Shown piece by piece: positions 31,590 through 40,875 of a DNA stretch of 64,000 nucleotides (its first letter is position 1; every line of letters starts with the position of its first letter). The stretch is from Farysia itapuensis (lineage: Eukaryota; Basidiomycota; Ustilaginomycetes; Ustilaginales; Ustilaginaceae). A model generated the notes under the pieces. It saw nothing but the letters and a program-made list of their open reading frames with translations, was not told where the DNA came from and did not search any database. A program made the translations under genes and the position numbers. The stretch lies in NCBI GenBank assembly GCA_023212645.1, contig JALBYC010000030.1, forward strand, positions 88,274 to 152,273, read 5' to 3'.

Positions 31590-32189
31590 TCATTGGTACT
31601 GGGACTGGTGCATGTTCTTGAATTCAAGAATGTCCTTGACGAGGACTGATGGACGGATGGGCTTGAGGAGCCAGTCATCCATGCCTGCGTCCTGACCTTC
31701 TTGGTAGTCTTGATCGGACGAGTGTGTTGTCGCTGCCACAATTCGGGCTCTGGAAGCTGTTTGCAATGGGTTCATGCCATCGCTCTGAATTGCAGAGGCC
31801 ATCTCGAAACTGCGAATCTGCCGGGTGGCTTCGAACCCATCCATGATCGGCATCGAGATGTCCATAAGCACTAGAGATGGCCGGATGAGGGCGTATGCTT
31901 CCACCGCCTGGAGACCGTTTTCAGCTTCGACAACCTCGATTCCTTGTTTGCGGAGGGGAATGCTAAGCACCTTGCGGTTGATGGCGTTATCATCGACGAC
32001 TAGCACAACGAAGCGTGGTGCACTTGGCGCAGGTGGTAGCATGGAAGAGGACGAGGCGTATTGATTCGAGAAGGACGCCTCGGTCCGACAGCTTTGATCG
32101 AGTGTGAGCGAAGGAGGTAGCGTAGGAGCCATAGAAGAGGATGTAGTAGGCATGTTGTTGCCAAGGTCCATTGGGCGTGCCATCATCAT
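31590..32189 (-). CDS. Stand-alone response-regulator receiver protein
   Basis: A single exon of 199 residues from the first of three tandem ATGs (MMMARPMD). A Ser/Pro-rich N-terminus (about 1-58) precedes one receiver domain (about 60-190). It has the acidic pair in VLVVDDNAINRKV, the phosphoacceptor Asp in LVLMDISMPIMDGFEA, a Thr/Ser stretch in AATTHSS, and the conserved Lys in DDWLLKPIR. No kinase or DNA-binding domain is attached, and upstream sequence is pyrimidine-rich with no further ATG in frame. It could be a stand-alone phosphorelay receiver like Candida Srr1. It is unlike Skn7 (no HSF domain) and its length argues against Ssk1. Confidence 0.85.
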   Translation of the reverse strand: MMMARPMDLGNNMPTTSSSMAPTLPPSLTLDQSCRTEASFSNQYASSSSMLPPAPSAPRFVVLVVDDNAINRKVLSIPLRKQGIEVVEAENGLQAVEAYALIRPSLVLMDISMPIMDGFEATRQIRSFEMASAIQSDGMNPLQTASRARIVAATTHSSDQDYQEGQDAGMDDWLLKPIRPSVLVKDILEFKNMHQSQYQ

Positions 32190-33933
32190 TGAGAGTATGT
32201 CGGGTAGAGGATGAAGCGAGTGCTGTGTGAAGTGACGAGCAGGAAGCGGAGGAGGGGACGTTCGTGCTGGGCAGCGGTAGCGAAGGAGATGTTGTTTAGG
32301 GGAAGATAGCGTGTCTCTGAATGACGATATCAGCAACTTTTAAGGAAAGTCGAGGGAGAATGGAACCGAGCAGATTTTTCTATTGTGACAGAGGCCGACG
32401 GGCTTTGCTTTCGCTGTCAACGGAATAGTGGATCCGAATGAGCAAGCGGCAGCCGGAATACGAGTAAAGGGGCGGTGGGAGCAGAGCGGAACTTGGTTTT
32501 TGCCGAGTTGGGGACTTGCTCAGTACCACAGGTACACCCATCATCTATGTCCATCACGGCGTATGAATGGGCCAAGTACATTTGCCAAGTAGCTATCAAG
32601 CCATAACGGCAATAGAAATGTGCTGTGGGCTAATTCCAAGTTGAGCGACAGCAATTGCGGCGGACGAACTACCCATGCAACCATGCTACGGCAATTGCAG
32701 ATGCAAATCATCGTGCATCCGTTCATTGTTTCAGCAAACACCGTAGTGTAAACAGTACTAACGATTTTGAGTACGTCCGCTGCATCCGTCGTCATAGTAG
32801 CAGGCCTGAACGTGGGTTTTGAAGTTTTCACTTGCGGAGTATGAACGTGGCCGAATACAAACTGCCGAATTTGTGTGTTCCTGGCAATTGCGGGTTGAAC
32901 TCATGCTTATCGTCCCGAACCATGCTGTCATGCCTGTTAAGACGCGCAAGTGTTGGCTGCCGGCAACTGGAACATGAGTTCAATTAGTTGTCCTCTCCGG
33001 CTGTCGGAGCCTCCTTGGGTGTCGATTCACCTGTCTTTTCAATTGGCCCGAACGCATCGTCGGTGTTGTGAGCCATCGGCGCGTACGCTGCGGTGCTCGG
33101 TTACGGTGCCGAACAGTGGCTTCATGGCTTTTCTGCTCTCCATGACGAAGTCGCAGCGGTCAGCAATGCACAAGTAAGCGCGCAGCGGAAACGTGTGGGC
33201 GTTGACCAGGTACACGAGCTGTTTCGGCTGCCTTGACTTGCTTACGCGAGAGAGAAAACGTCCAAATTGCAGATTCATGATTTGCTTACCGAACGTGTCC
33301 GACCCATGTGGCAGTTGTCGTTCCTCGGCCCCTTCCCGAGCGCGCCTGACCGTGTCTATCGTCCGCCCTGAGCAGGCGCAAGATGCGCCCTCTGTCAACG
33401 CCAGAAGCCGGCGTCTGAACGGCAAGCAGTAGTGATGCATATGTTCGCAAACTCTGCCGGCAGCAAAGTACCGAAATTCGCCGTACCTTGATCGTTCTGG
33501 CATAAACGCTGTGCATTCCCCCAACGGTTTTCCAGCGCAGTTTATCCATTCGCCGCGGCAAGACAATACTCTCACATGCGCAGCCAGGAGTCAGATCTAG
33601 TCAGAAGCCTTTTGACGGGCAGAACGAGCTTTGACAAGAGACTAGAGTCTGCTGCGCGAACTCACTAGACACCGAACTTTCACCGGTGCCGGCAGAATGT
33701 TCGTCTTCTATTGTGGAATCTTCGACGGGCCCGACCTTGAATGTTGCAGAGGCTCGGCTGGAATCCCTCTCCTTCTTTGCATGGTCGCCCTCCAACTGTG
33801 AGCAAAATAGTCGTCCTGTTCAAAGCGGGCTACTGGTACCTCCGTGATTGCAAGAGTCGCAATCAAAGCTGCAAGGTCTTGGAAATTTGCTCCCAGTATA
33901 TATTTCTTACCTGGCACACCTTTCACTACCGTA
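32190..33933. other. Long gap without a supported protein gene
   Basis: These 1.74 kb separate the receiver gene start from the tRNA. Short frames (for example 33039-33575 minus and 33601-33795 minus) have no recognisable domains and cross no convincing splice sites. I cannot exclude a lineage-specific gene, a non-coding RNA or a decayed mobile element; no terminal repeats were seen by eye. Confidence 0.4.
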
Positions 33934-34039
33934 CCGGACATAGCTCAGTTGGAAGTAGCGATGGTTTGTAATGGCAACCCTAATCCGGTATTTAACGGAA
34001 GTCCACCATAGGTCGCCGGTTCGATTCCGGCTGTCCGGA
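33934..34039 (+). tRNA. tRNA-Tyr (GTA) with intron
   Basis: The acceptor stem CCGGACA pairs with TGTCCGG, followed by discriminator A. The anticodon stem ATGGT pairs with ACCAT around loop TTGTAA plus C, giving anticodon GTA at 33968-33970. The T arm is GCCGG TTCGATT CCGGC. A 32 nt intron (33972-34003) follows the base after the anticodon, the standard eukaryotic position; tRNA-Tyr genes normally carry one. The A box TAGCTCAGTTGG (33941) and B box GGTTCGATTCC (34018) match consensus. The D stem has an imperfect pair. Mature length is 74 nt before CCA. Confidence 0.93.
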
Positions 34040-34042
34040 CAC

Positions 34043-34048
34043 TTTTTT
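34043..34048 (+). terminator. RNA polymerase III terminator of tRNA-Tyr
   Basis: A run of six T residues three bases after the tRNA 3' end fits a Pol III terminator. Confidence 0.8.
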
Positions 34049-34399
34049 GTTTGTTTCCATTTTGATACCCACATTAACCAACACCATTTGATCAGCCTTT
34101 CACGTTGATGGTGGTTCAATTTGGCCTTCTAGCTCTAACCAGCACTCCACGCACCACGTTCTTCTTTTTGCTTCAAGACTGCAACAACATGGGGCTCCAC
34201 TGTAAACGTGCAGTCCACTAAAGTGCAAGTCACGGTCAGAGTGGTGAAGCATATGTCAGATACCCGCAGGTGCTGAGATTGCCGAGAGCGGTTGACCCCG
34301 CATTACCCACAGCACTTATCTGACCGGCGACCTGCGCGGGACAACGTTGGGTCAGCTCCGGGCACGCCCGGCTTTGCTGCATCCAGTTCACCATCCACC
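34049..34399. promoter_or_regulatory. GH31 gene upstream region
   Basis: These 351 bp lie between the tRNA terminator and the alpha-xylosidase ATG. The coding frame is open from 34292 but has no ATG before 34400. Nothing else is seen. Confidence 0.35.
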
Positions 34400-36406
34400 A
34401 TGGTACTGATCGTTCAGAAGGATGCGATTCTGTATCGAAATGGCGCAGAGCAATTGCGAATCGAAGCCTGGGGTCCGAACGCTATTCGTGTCAGGTCAAC
34501 GCCTACCGCAGGCTTCGACACTAATGACTGGGCTCTCGTGAGCCGTCCGGATGCTCATGATGTGCAAGTCGAACGCGTCGAAGGTGCGAGACTCTCGAAC
34601 GGTCGTATCTGTGCTACCTTGTCTGAAAGAGGCAAATTGGTGATTACTGACTCTAGTGGCACCATTCTGCTCGAGGAGTATCATCGCAACCGCGATGACT
34701 TGCTCGATCCCAAGTGTAGTGCCATCATGATCGATGCTCGAGAATTCACTGGCATCTCTGGTGGACACTTCCACCTTACAGCACGATTCGAATGCCAAGA
34801 TCCTGATGAAAGGATCTATGGGATGGGCCAGTATCAGCAACCGTTCCTCAACCTGCATGGCACAGACATCGAATTGGCACAGCGCAATTCGCAAGCTAGT
34901 GTGCCTTTCGCTACATCTAGCCGAGGTTATGGCCTCCTATGGAACAATCCTTCTGTCGGACGAGCAGTCTTTGGCAAGAACGTCATATCTTTTGAGGCCA
35001 AGTGCACAACTCAGCTCGACTACTGGGTGGTAGCGGGCGAAAGTCCAAAGGAGATCCAGCAAGCGTATGCCAATGTATCTGGTCACACACCCATGATGCC
35101 TGAGTACGGACTCGGATTTTGGCAGTGCAAGCTGCGATATCAGACGCAGGAAGAGGTCTTGACTGTTGCTCGAAAGCATCGCAGCCTGGGCTTGCCGATG
35201 GATGTGATCGTGGTTGATTTCTTCCACTGGCCGTACCAGGGTGAGTGGAAATTCGACCCAGTCTACTGGCCGGATCCCAAAGCCATGGTCGAAGAGCTTG
35301 ACCAAATGGGCATCCACGTCATGGTCAGCATATGGCCTACGTGCGATGAGCGTTCAGAAAATTTCGAGACTCTGCGTGAAGCTGGCCATCTGGTTCAGAC
35401 GGAACGAGGCGCAGCCATGCAGTTTGACTTCTGTGGTCGATGTCAGTACGTTGACTTCACCAATCCAGAGGCACGAAAGCACGTTTGGGGCATCATTAAG
35501 AAGAATTACTATGATCTGGGCATCAAGACGTTCTGGCTCGACGAAGCCGAGCCTGAGTATATCAAGTACCATTTTGACAACTACCGGTACTTTCAAGGTC
35601 CTTTGCTCATGGTCGGAAACGAGTACCCTCGAGCCTATGCGCGATGCTTCTATGAGGGTCAAGAGAAAGAGGGACAGACCAACATTGTCAACTTGCTGCG
35701 ATGTGCGTGGGCAGGATCGCAGCGTTATGGAACTCTGGTGTGGAGTGGAGACATTGCTTCTTCTTGGGGCAGTCTGCGAAATCAGCTCTGTGCTGGTCTC
35801 AATATGGGACTTGCTGGCATCCCTTGGTGGACGACCGACATTGGCGGGTTCCATGGCGGCGACCCGAATGATCCCAAATTCCGGGAATTGTTTGTACGGT
35901 GGTTCCAATGGGGCGCATTTTGTCCAGTCATGCGCTTACATGGAGACCGTGAGCCTCGACAGCCACAACATGGAACAACGGGAGGAGCGGAATGCCGTAG
36001 CGGCGCAGCAAACGAAGTATGGAGCTACGGCCCGGAAGCGTACGAAATCCTCAAGAAATACATTTTCCTGCGAGAGGAGCTCCGGCCGTACACACGCCAC
36101 CTCATGGAGCAGGCGCATAACAAGGGTGATCCTGTCATTCGGACCTTGTTCTATGAATTTCCCTCTGACCAGCGAGCGTGGTTTGTAGAAGACGAATACA
36201 TGTATGGAGATCGATACCTCGTCGCGCCCATTCTGCAAGATGGGTGCCGAAAGCGAAGTGTCTACTTGCCGCAAGGAGCCAAGTGGCGCCGCTTTCAATG
36301 GAGTCTGGAAAAGACATCGCCGGCATTGACAGAGATCATAGAGGGCGGACAGACCATCACTGCTCTTGCTCCCATTGAAGACATGCCAGTCTTTGAAAGA
36401 GTCTAA
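34400..36406 (+). CDS. GH31 glycoside hydrolase, alpha-xylosidase type
   Basis: A single exon of 668 residues from an ATG in strong context (TCCACCATGG). It has an N-terminal beta-sandwich (about 1-220, with RIYGMGQYQQPFLN) and the GH31 TIM barrel (about 240-570). The catalytic nucleophile is likely Asp381 in FWLDEAEPEY and the acid/base Asp451 in VWSGDIASSWGSL; IPWWTTDIGGF and MRLHGDREP are also typical. Spacing between the two Asp residues (70) fits GH31. The WLDEAEPE form points to alpha-xylosidase (YicI/XylS branch) more than alpha-glucosidase. There is no signal peptide, so it is probably intracellular and acts on imported xylosides. Confidence 0.92.
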   Translation: MVLIVQKDAILYRNGAEQLRIEAWGPNAIRVRSTPTAGFDTNDWALVSRPDAHDVQVERVEGARLSNGRICATLSERGKLVITDSSGTILLEEYHRNRDDLLDPKCSAIMIDAREFTGISGGHFHLTARFECQDPDERIYGMGQYQQPFLNLHGTDIELAQRNSQASVPFATSSRGYGLLWNNPSVGRAVFGKNVISFEAKCTTQLDYWVVAGESPKEIQQAYANVSGHTPMMPEYGLGFWQCKLRYQTQEEVLTVARKHRSLGLPMDVIVVDFFHWPYQGEWKFDPVYWPDPKAMVEELDQMGIHVMVSIWPTCDERSENFETLREAGHLVQTERGAAMQFDFCGRCQYVDFTNPEARKHVWGIIKKNYYDLGIKTFWLDEAEPEYIKYHFDNYRYFQGPLLMVGNEYPRAYARCFYEGQEKEGQTNIVNLLRCAWAGSQRYGTLVWSGDIASSWGSLRNQLCAGLNMGLAGIPWWTTDIGGFHGGDPNDPKFRELFVRWFQWGAFCPVMRLHGDREPRQPQHGTTGGAECRSGAANEVWSYGPEAYEILKKYIFLREELRPYTRHLMEQAHNKGDPVIRTLFYEFPSDQRAWFVEDEYMYGDRYLVAPILQDGCRKRSVYLPQGAKWRRFQWSLEKTSPALTEIIEGGQTITALAPIEDMPVFERV

Positions 36407-36661
36407 GTGCAAGACTCCTCTCACTGATAGCGCTAGCATGCTTCTCGTTGTAGGCCTTGAAACGCGTAGTACATCTATGAGATGTGGTCTGTGAAAGCCA
36501 TGGATAGTTCTCTTAGCTTGTCGCAGGTAGGAAGCCCAAGATGAGCTCTGCATGAAAAGTGTTGTGCTGCCAAGGCGGGAAAGAACACGCATAGCAAACT
36601 CAGCAAATTGCCGAGCTGCCTTCTTCTCACTACCACGACTTACCACCGACGCCCCTACGCC

Positions 36662-37018
36662 ATGTCTGCAGCCATCTATGTCGTCTTCCTCGCCATGATC
36701 ACTCTGCCTGGTATCGGTTTGACCTTTTTCCCGCAGGAGACATGCACCGCCTTCTCCATGACCGCCATTACAGCCTCAACGCGTCACATGTCGCGTTTGA
36801 TCGGAGTACGCAACTTGGCCTTCGGCATTACGATGATGTTCACGCGACGAGGAAGCACAGCTAACCGGACCGCGATTGCGCTGGCTGCCGCCACTGAGGC
36901 GGTGGACATCATCGTGTCTGTTATGAGCTTCTACGCTGGCGATATGGATCAAGCCAACGCCATTCAAAGCGGGGGCGCAGCTGCAGCTGCGGCTGCCATT
37001 GGCTACCTGTCCCTGTGA
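36662..37018 (+). CDS. Small DUF4267-like membrane protein
   Basis: A single exon of 118 residues. Hydrophobic helices at the N-terminus (YVVFLAMITLPGIGLTF), the middle and the C-terminus (Ala-rich, AAAAAAIGYL) flank a conserved-looking RLIGVRNLAFGITMMF block. This pattern resembles fungal DUF4267 membrane proteins of unknown function. It lies downstream of the GH31 gene on the same strand, 255 bp away, and its 3' end faces U1-C. Confidence 0.7.
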   Translation: MSAAIYVVFLAMITLPGIGLTFFPQETCTAFSMTAITASTRHMSRLIGVRNLAFGITMMFTRRGSTANRTAIALAAATEAVDIIVSVMSFYAGDMDQANAIQSGGAAAAAAAIGYLSL

Positions 37019-37105
37019 CGTACGCTCTGTTTTCAGCGCCTTTACAAGCCTAGGTTGTCCGGAATACAAGTACATGTTCATTAGGAAGGCATTCGCTCTA
37101 TGCTA

Positions 37106-37963
37106 TTAACGTGGGCCGTATCCTGAGCGAGGGGGTGGATATGATTGAGCGTTGTGGCCCATCATGTTGGGAAGCGGGTGGGATGGAGACGCAGATCCAT
37201 ACGGTGCGGGAGGGCCAGAGGCGTAGCCGGGAGGAGGACCGCGATATGCTCCGCCGCCTTGTGCAACGAGAGGCGGGGGCGGACGTGAGTAAGGGCCAGG
37301 AGGTGGGGGTCGTGAGTAGTTGGGCGGCGGTCCGGCGCCATCTGTCCTTGGAGGACCGTATCTCGGGTATCCTCCCGCAGCACTAGGCGGACCCGACTGC
37401 ATTGGTGGAGGACCGCTTCTCGAGCTGAAAGCTGTCGATGACCACAACGTTGTCAGCACATATTGAGGCAACGACACCTTGAAAATGTGACTTACCTCGA
37501 TCTGAAGAGCCGCTGAGTGGACCGGCGCCAAAGGTCATGAAAGACGATCCTGCCGGCTGCAGTAAATCTCTTGGCATCTCTATGCGCCTTCTACTATACT
37601 CGCGAGCCAGTGTGTCAATTACTTGTTGTACCTGTGCCGGATCGAGAGCTGTGCGACAAACCGAAGGTGCATTAGCAATCAGTATCCCTCGAGAGCTCGC
37701 AGGGCGTACGTACACTGGTAGTATTCCCGGACGTTCTGCAGATGATTGCGTCCGCTGTTGTGCGCTTTGCGGACTGCGAGGGAAGAGTTTCGGTCAGCAA
37801 TGAAAGGCAATTATCTGAAGAGTAAAGGTACATACCTGATACGGAATCGTGCGTTAGGAAGACATCGCAGTAGTCTGTAGGAAGAAGGACACAGCATATC
37901 AGCAACTTGAGCCCAGTGGCTTACCAGAGCAGCGCAATACTTACCACAGTAGTGCTTGCCCAT
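37106..37963 (-). CDS. YHC1: U1 snRNP protein C
   Basis: Five exons, complement(join(37106..37431,37496..37648,37714..37773,37836..37874,37945..37963)), encode 198 residues. All four introns (62-70 nt) are phase 1 with GTAAGT, GTATGT or GTACGT donors. The first coding exon is only 19 nt. The joined N-terminus is the diagnostic U1-type zinc finger: Cys6, Cys9, His24, His30 in KHYCDYCDVFLTHDSVSV and AHNSGRNH, followed by HLQNVREYYQ. The tail is rich in Pro, Gly and Tyr, as in other U1-C proteins. U1-C stabilises U1 pairing to the 5' splice site. The gene is far more interrupted than its neighbours. Confidence 0.95.
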
Positions 37964-38034
37964 GATTGATCTGGACGATGACACAAACTCACGTCGTCAA
38001 GCAAAGCGACAGAAGTATGCCAGGATGGACACAA

Positions 38035-38085
38035 GTACGGAAAGTACAAGTACGGAAGTACGGAAATTACGGAAAAGAGTGAAAC
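38035..38085. repeat. Short tandem AGTACGGAA-type repeat
   Basis: Several imperfect copies of AGTACGGAA occur in tandem between the U1-C start and the PROPPIN gene (for example AAGTACGGAAAGTAC). It could be a regulatory array or simple-sequence drift. Confidence 0.6.
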
Positions 38086-38300
38086 TTACAGCTCTAACAC
38101 GCTCAAAATTTCCCGATGCCCGATCGCCCGATGGCTTTGCAAAATCAAGGGTCCTCGGGCCGGCCTCGGGTGCTTGCTCCTCCTCGACTAAACACCTGCA
38201 GCCGCATTGCGTGGCCGCTGGCGTCGACCCGCTTCCCTTGTTGAGCTTCTCACAGAGCTCGACCGCCTCAAGTGACAGGTCGCAAGTAACTCTCACAGCT

Positions 38301-40802
38301 ATGCACTTGCCTCGACATACGATTGAATCTCATGCATCGGCCCCGCTTTTTACACATGCAAGCTTCAGCTCAGCCACCTCTTCTGCTGCGCACAACTCGA
38401 AGCTCTCACAGCCTTCAATCGTATCATGCGCTACTTCCAACGGATTCCTCGTGGCTCAGACTGACCCTCTCAAGCTGGTGGCTAGAAAGACATGGCCCCT
38501 AGCTCAAGGCGGACTCTCGCGAGCTATACCCGTCGAGGATACATCCTTACTAGTCCTCGTTGGAGGCGGACGAGTGCCCAAATTTGCTCCGAACAAGGTG
38601 GTACTGTGGGACGAAGCTGCAAACTCATTTGTACCACCAGTATCATCCTCCAAAGGCAAGGCGGTAGAGCACATCTGTGATACCAATGCATTGAGCAGAA
38701 GCTCCCACTCGACTCTGTTCTCAGCTGGGTCCGAGTTTGAAGCTTATGGTCGAGAGCCTGCCCATGTTTCAACTTCAAAAGTTGATGCAAGCGACGCACG
38801 TATACAACGCGACGAGTCGCGATCTCCATCTCCTGCTGACAGTCTGAGATTCTCACGCTCCTCTCTTGTGGATCGCGAGGATGATTTCGACGCCATCAAT
38901 GCAAGTAGCTCCTCTGAAGTGGGAATGAGCCTTGGCGCGAGCTCTATAGGCATTGGACGCATGCATGCTATGCCCAACCCAGCTGCTCATGGACTTGAAC
39001 AGAGCACTTTCACTGAATCCGGCAGTCCGGAGCTTGATTTGGCGGAGTCGTCTTTCTCCATATCGGCCAGCTCGGCGAACCTCGACGATCCTTTTGCTTC
39101 AGACGAGCCTGCCACCTCAGTCTTCGCCGAAGTGGAGAGCAACTTGAAGACGATACCACAAGATCTGTCCCACAGCGCCTTTGTGAGGTCGCATATAGAG
39201 CCTCCTCAGGCTGTTCGGGACTCGTTCCAGCGCCTGCCCTCAATGCCGCCCATCATACAACGTTCTGTCTCTAGCTTGGCATCTATTGATACACAGTCGA
39301 CAACGCGATTGCCGCAAAGAGCTCCAAACGGCAGGGAAGTGGCCGAGCTCGAGTTCAACGAAATCGTGCGAGGCGTTCATGTAAGGTCTATCAACGGTGC
39401 TTCTGGTACTGCTGCCATCGTCATGGTAGTTGTTCTATCAACAAAGGCTGTCATCTTCGAGCTCAATCACATGAAATCCGAGACACTCCTTGAGCTGCGC
39501 GATACTTCGTGGAGCATCACAAAACGTGCGTCCGTTCAGACGTACAAAAATCCCAAAGGGCTCGGGGCAATTGCGCCTTGCCAAAGTTCTTCGAGTGCAA
39601 AGCGCGACAATGCCGTCATTGTAATTGTTCCGGGAAAGCAGAAAGGCCACGTACAGATTCTGCGAGTCAAGCCACTAGGCCGTAAATTGCTCTCAGCCAG
39701 CATTGGAGCCGCGACCATAATTGTCGCGCACAAATCGTCCTTGGCCGCAATGGCTCTCAGTCCAGATGGAAGAATGCTAGCTACAGCGTCGAGTAAGGGC
39801 ACCCTCGTGCGCGTGTGGTCTACAAACATGTCTAGTGCGCCTCCGCCTTCATCACAAACGTTTTCTGCTCATGGCACCAACGTCAGCAAGCCAGGAAGGA
39901 CAGGGTTTGGGGCCACACTGATTCGTGAGCTTCGTCGAGGTACTGACCCGGCCAGTATTCTCAGTATTGCCTTTGCGCCCAACGATTCAGCTGTGGCTGT
40001 AGCCAGCGACAAGGGCACCATCCACATCTTTGGCCTCTCGGAAACGTCTTCGCCTTCCATTTCTCCGCCAACTCAGAGCCAGAGCGAAGCAAGAAGCAGT
40101 GCCTCGATTGGGTCCAGTGCTTCACGCTCTGCCAGTGGATCCTCCAACTATCTGCCGTCCGTGCTGAGCAATCTGGCAGGACAGATTCCGCCGTCAATGC
40201 TGCCCCAGTACTTTAGCTCGGAATGGAGCACTGCCCAGTTCCGCATCCCGCTCAAGAGCTTCTCGTCCAATTCTCGTCGAGCCGGTGCGGGGGAACACGG
40301 ATCCTCGCATGCAGTCGCTGGCGCGTTTGATGCTCCCTTTGGGACGGAAAAGTCAACGGAAGGCGCATGGGCACAGATGCGAGGCCGGGTCGGCGATGTT
40401 CGCAAGGGCGAGGCGGGCGTCGACGAGACTATCTTTCTTTGCTGGATCATCGAGACAGTAGCCCCAACGCCGAGCAGCACCACACCTAATACGAATCCGC
40501 GTTCTGCATCAGGTTCCTCTCGCAAGAACAAAGCTTCAGACGTGCACCACAATTCTGTGGTGAGCGATGCAGGACAGTCCCCTGATCAACGCCTGCGCCT
40601 GCTGGCCATGACGACGTCCGGTGGGTGGTACAAAATCGCGCTCGACCTGCCCGAAGCATCGCAAGAGACCTCGACAGTGCTCAATATGTACCGCAACGAT
40701 GCAGGTGAAACCAGCAAGCCACGCTCAGACAAGATCGGCTTCGGCTGCCACCTGGTCGAATATCGTCCCATTCTCGCCTCTCTCGATGGCTGGTTCATCT
40801 GA
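38301..40802 (+). CDS. PROPPIN family WD40 protein (Atg18/Hsv2 type)
   Basis: One exon of 834 residues from the ATG at 38301; the frame is open from further left and an ATG at 37962 would overlap the U1-C start codon, so I prefer the internal start. Beta-propeller blades are separated by long Ser-rich inserts: VSCATSNGFLVAQTDPLKLV near the start, EIVRGVHVRSING, MALSPDGRMLATASSKGTLVRVW and SIAFAPNDSAVAVASDKGTIHIF. The phosphoinositide-binding motif appears as LRRG (about 544-547) rather than FRRG, closer to Hsv2/WIPI3-4. PROPPINs bind PI3P or PI(3,5)P2 on endosomal and autophagic membranes. It is larger than usual because of inserts. Confidence 0.82.
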   Translation: MHLPRHTIESHASAPLFTHASFSSATSSAAHNSKLSQPSIVSCATSNGFLVAQTDPLKLVARKTWPLAQGGLSRAIPVEDTSLLVLVGGGRVPKFAPNKVVLWDEAANSFVPPVSSSKGKAVEHICDTNALSRSSHSTLFSAGSEFEAYGREPAHVSTSKVDASDARIQRDESRSPSPADSLRFSRSSLVDREDDFDAINASSSSEVGMSLGASSIGIGRMHAMPNPAAHGLEQSTFTESGSPELDLAESSFSISASSANLDDPFASDEPATSVFAEVESNLKTIPQDLSHSAFVRSHIEPPQAVRDSFQRLPSMPPIIQRSVSSLASIDTQSTTRLPQRAPNGREVAELEFNEIVRGVHVRSINGASGTAAIVMVVVLSTKAVIFELNHMKSETLLELRDTSWSITKRASVQTYKNPKGLGAIAPCQSSSSAKRDNAVIVIVPGKQKGHVQILRVKPLGRKLLSASIGAATIIVAHKSSLAAMALSPDGRMLATASSKGTLVRVWSTNMSSAPPPSSQTFSAHGTNVSKPGRTGFGATLIRELRRGTDPASILSIAFAPNDSAVAVASDKGTIHIFGLSETSSPSISPPTQSQSEARSSASIGSSASRSASGSSNYLPSVLSNLAGQIPPSMLPQYFSSEWSTAQFRIPLKSFSSNSRRAGAGEHGSSHAVAGAFDAPFGTEKSTEGAWAQMRGRVGDVRKGEAGVDETIFLCWIIETVAPTPSSTTPNTNPRSASGSSRKNKASDVHHNSVVSDAGQSPDQRLRLLAMTTSGGWYKIALDLPEASQETSTVLNMYRNDAGETSKPRSDKIGFGCHLVEYRPILASLDGWFI

Positions 40803-40875
40803 TCAAATTCACGCACTGGGGTGTATCGGACAATTCTTTTTTGGGTGCTGCTAGTAGGTGTGAACTGAGATTGCA

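Noticed and set aside
33039..33575. A 178-codon minus-strand frame in the gene-poor gap
   Set aside because: The sequence is rich in Arg, Cys and His in no pattern, has no domain, and the surrounding splice signals do not extend it.
33708..33941. A minus-strand frame starting ATGTCCGGTACG
   Set aside because: Its start lies inside the tRNA-Tyr on the opposite strand and no continuation was found.
37956..38300. N-terminal extension of the PROPPIN protein to 37962
   Set aside because: It would start opposite the U1-C start codon and pass through the tandem AGTACGGAA repeat; the propeller begins after 38301.
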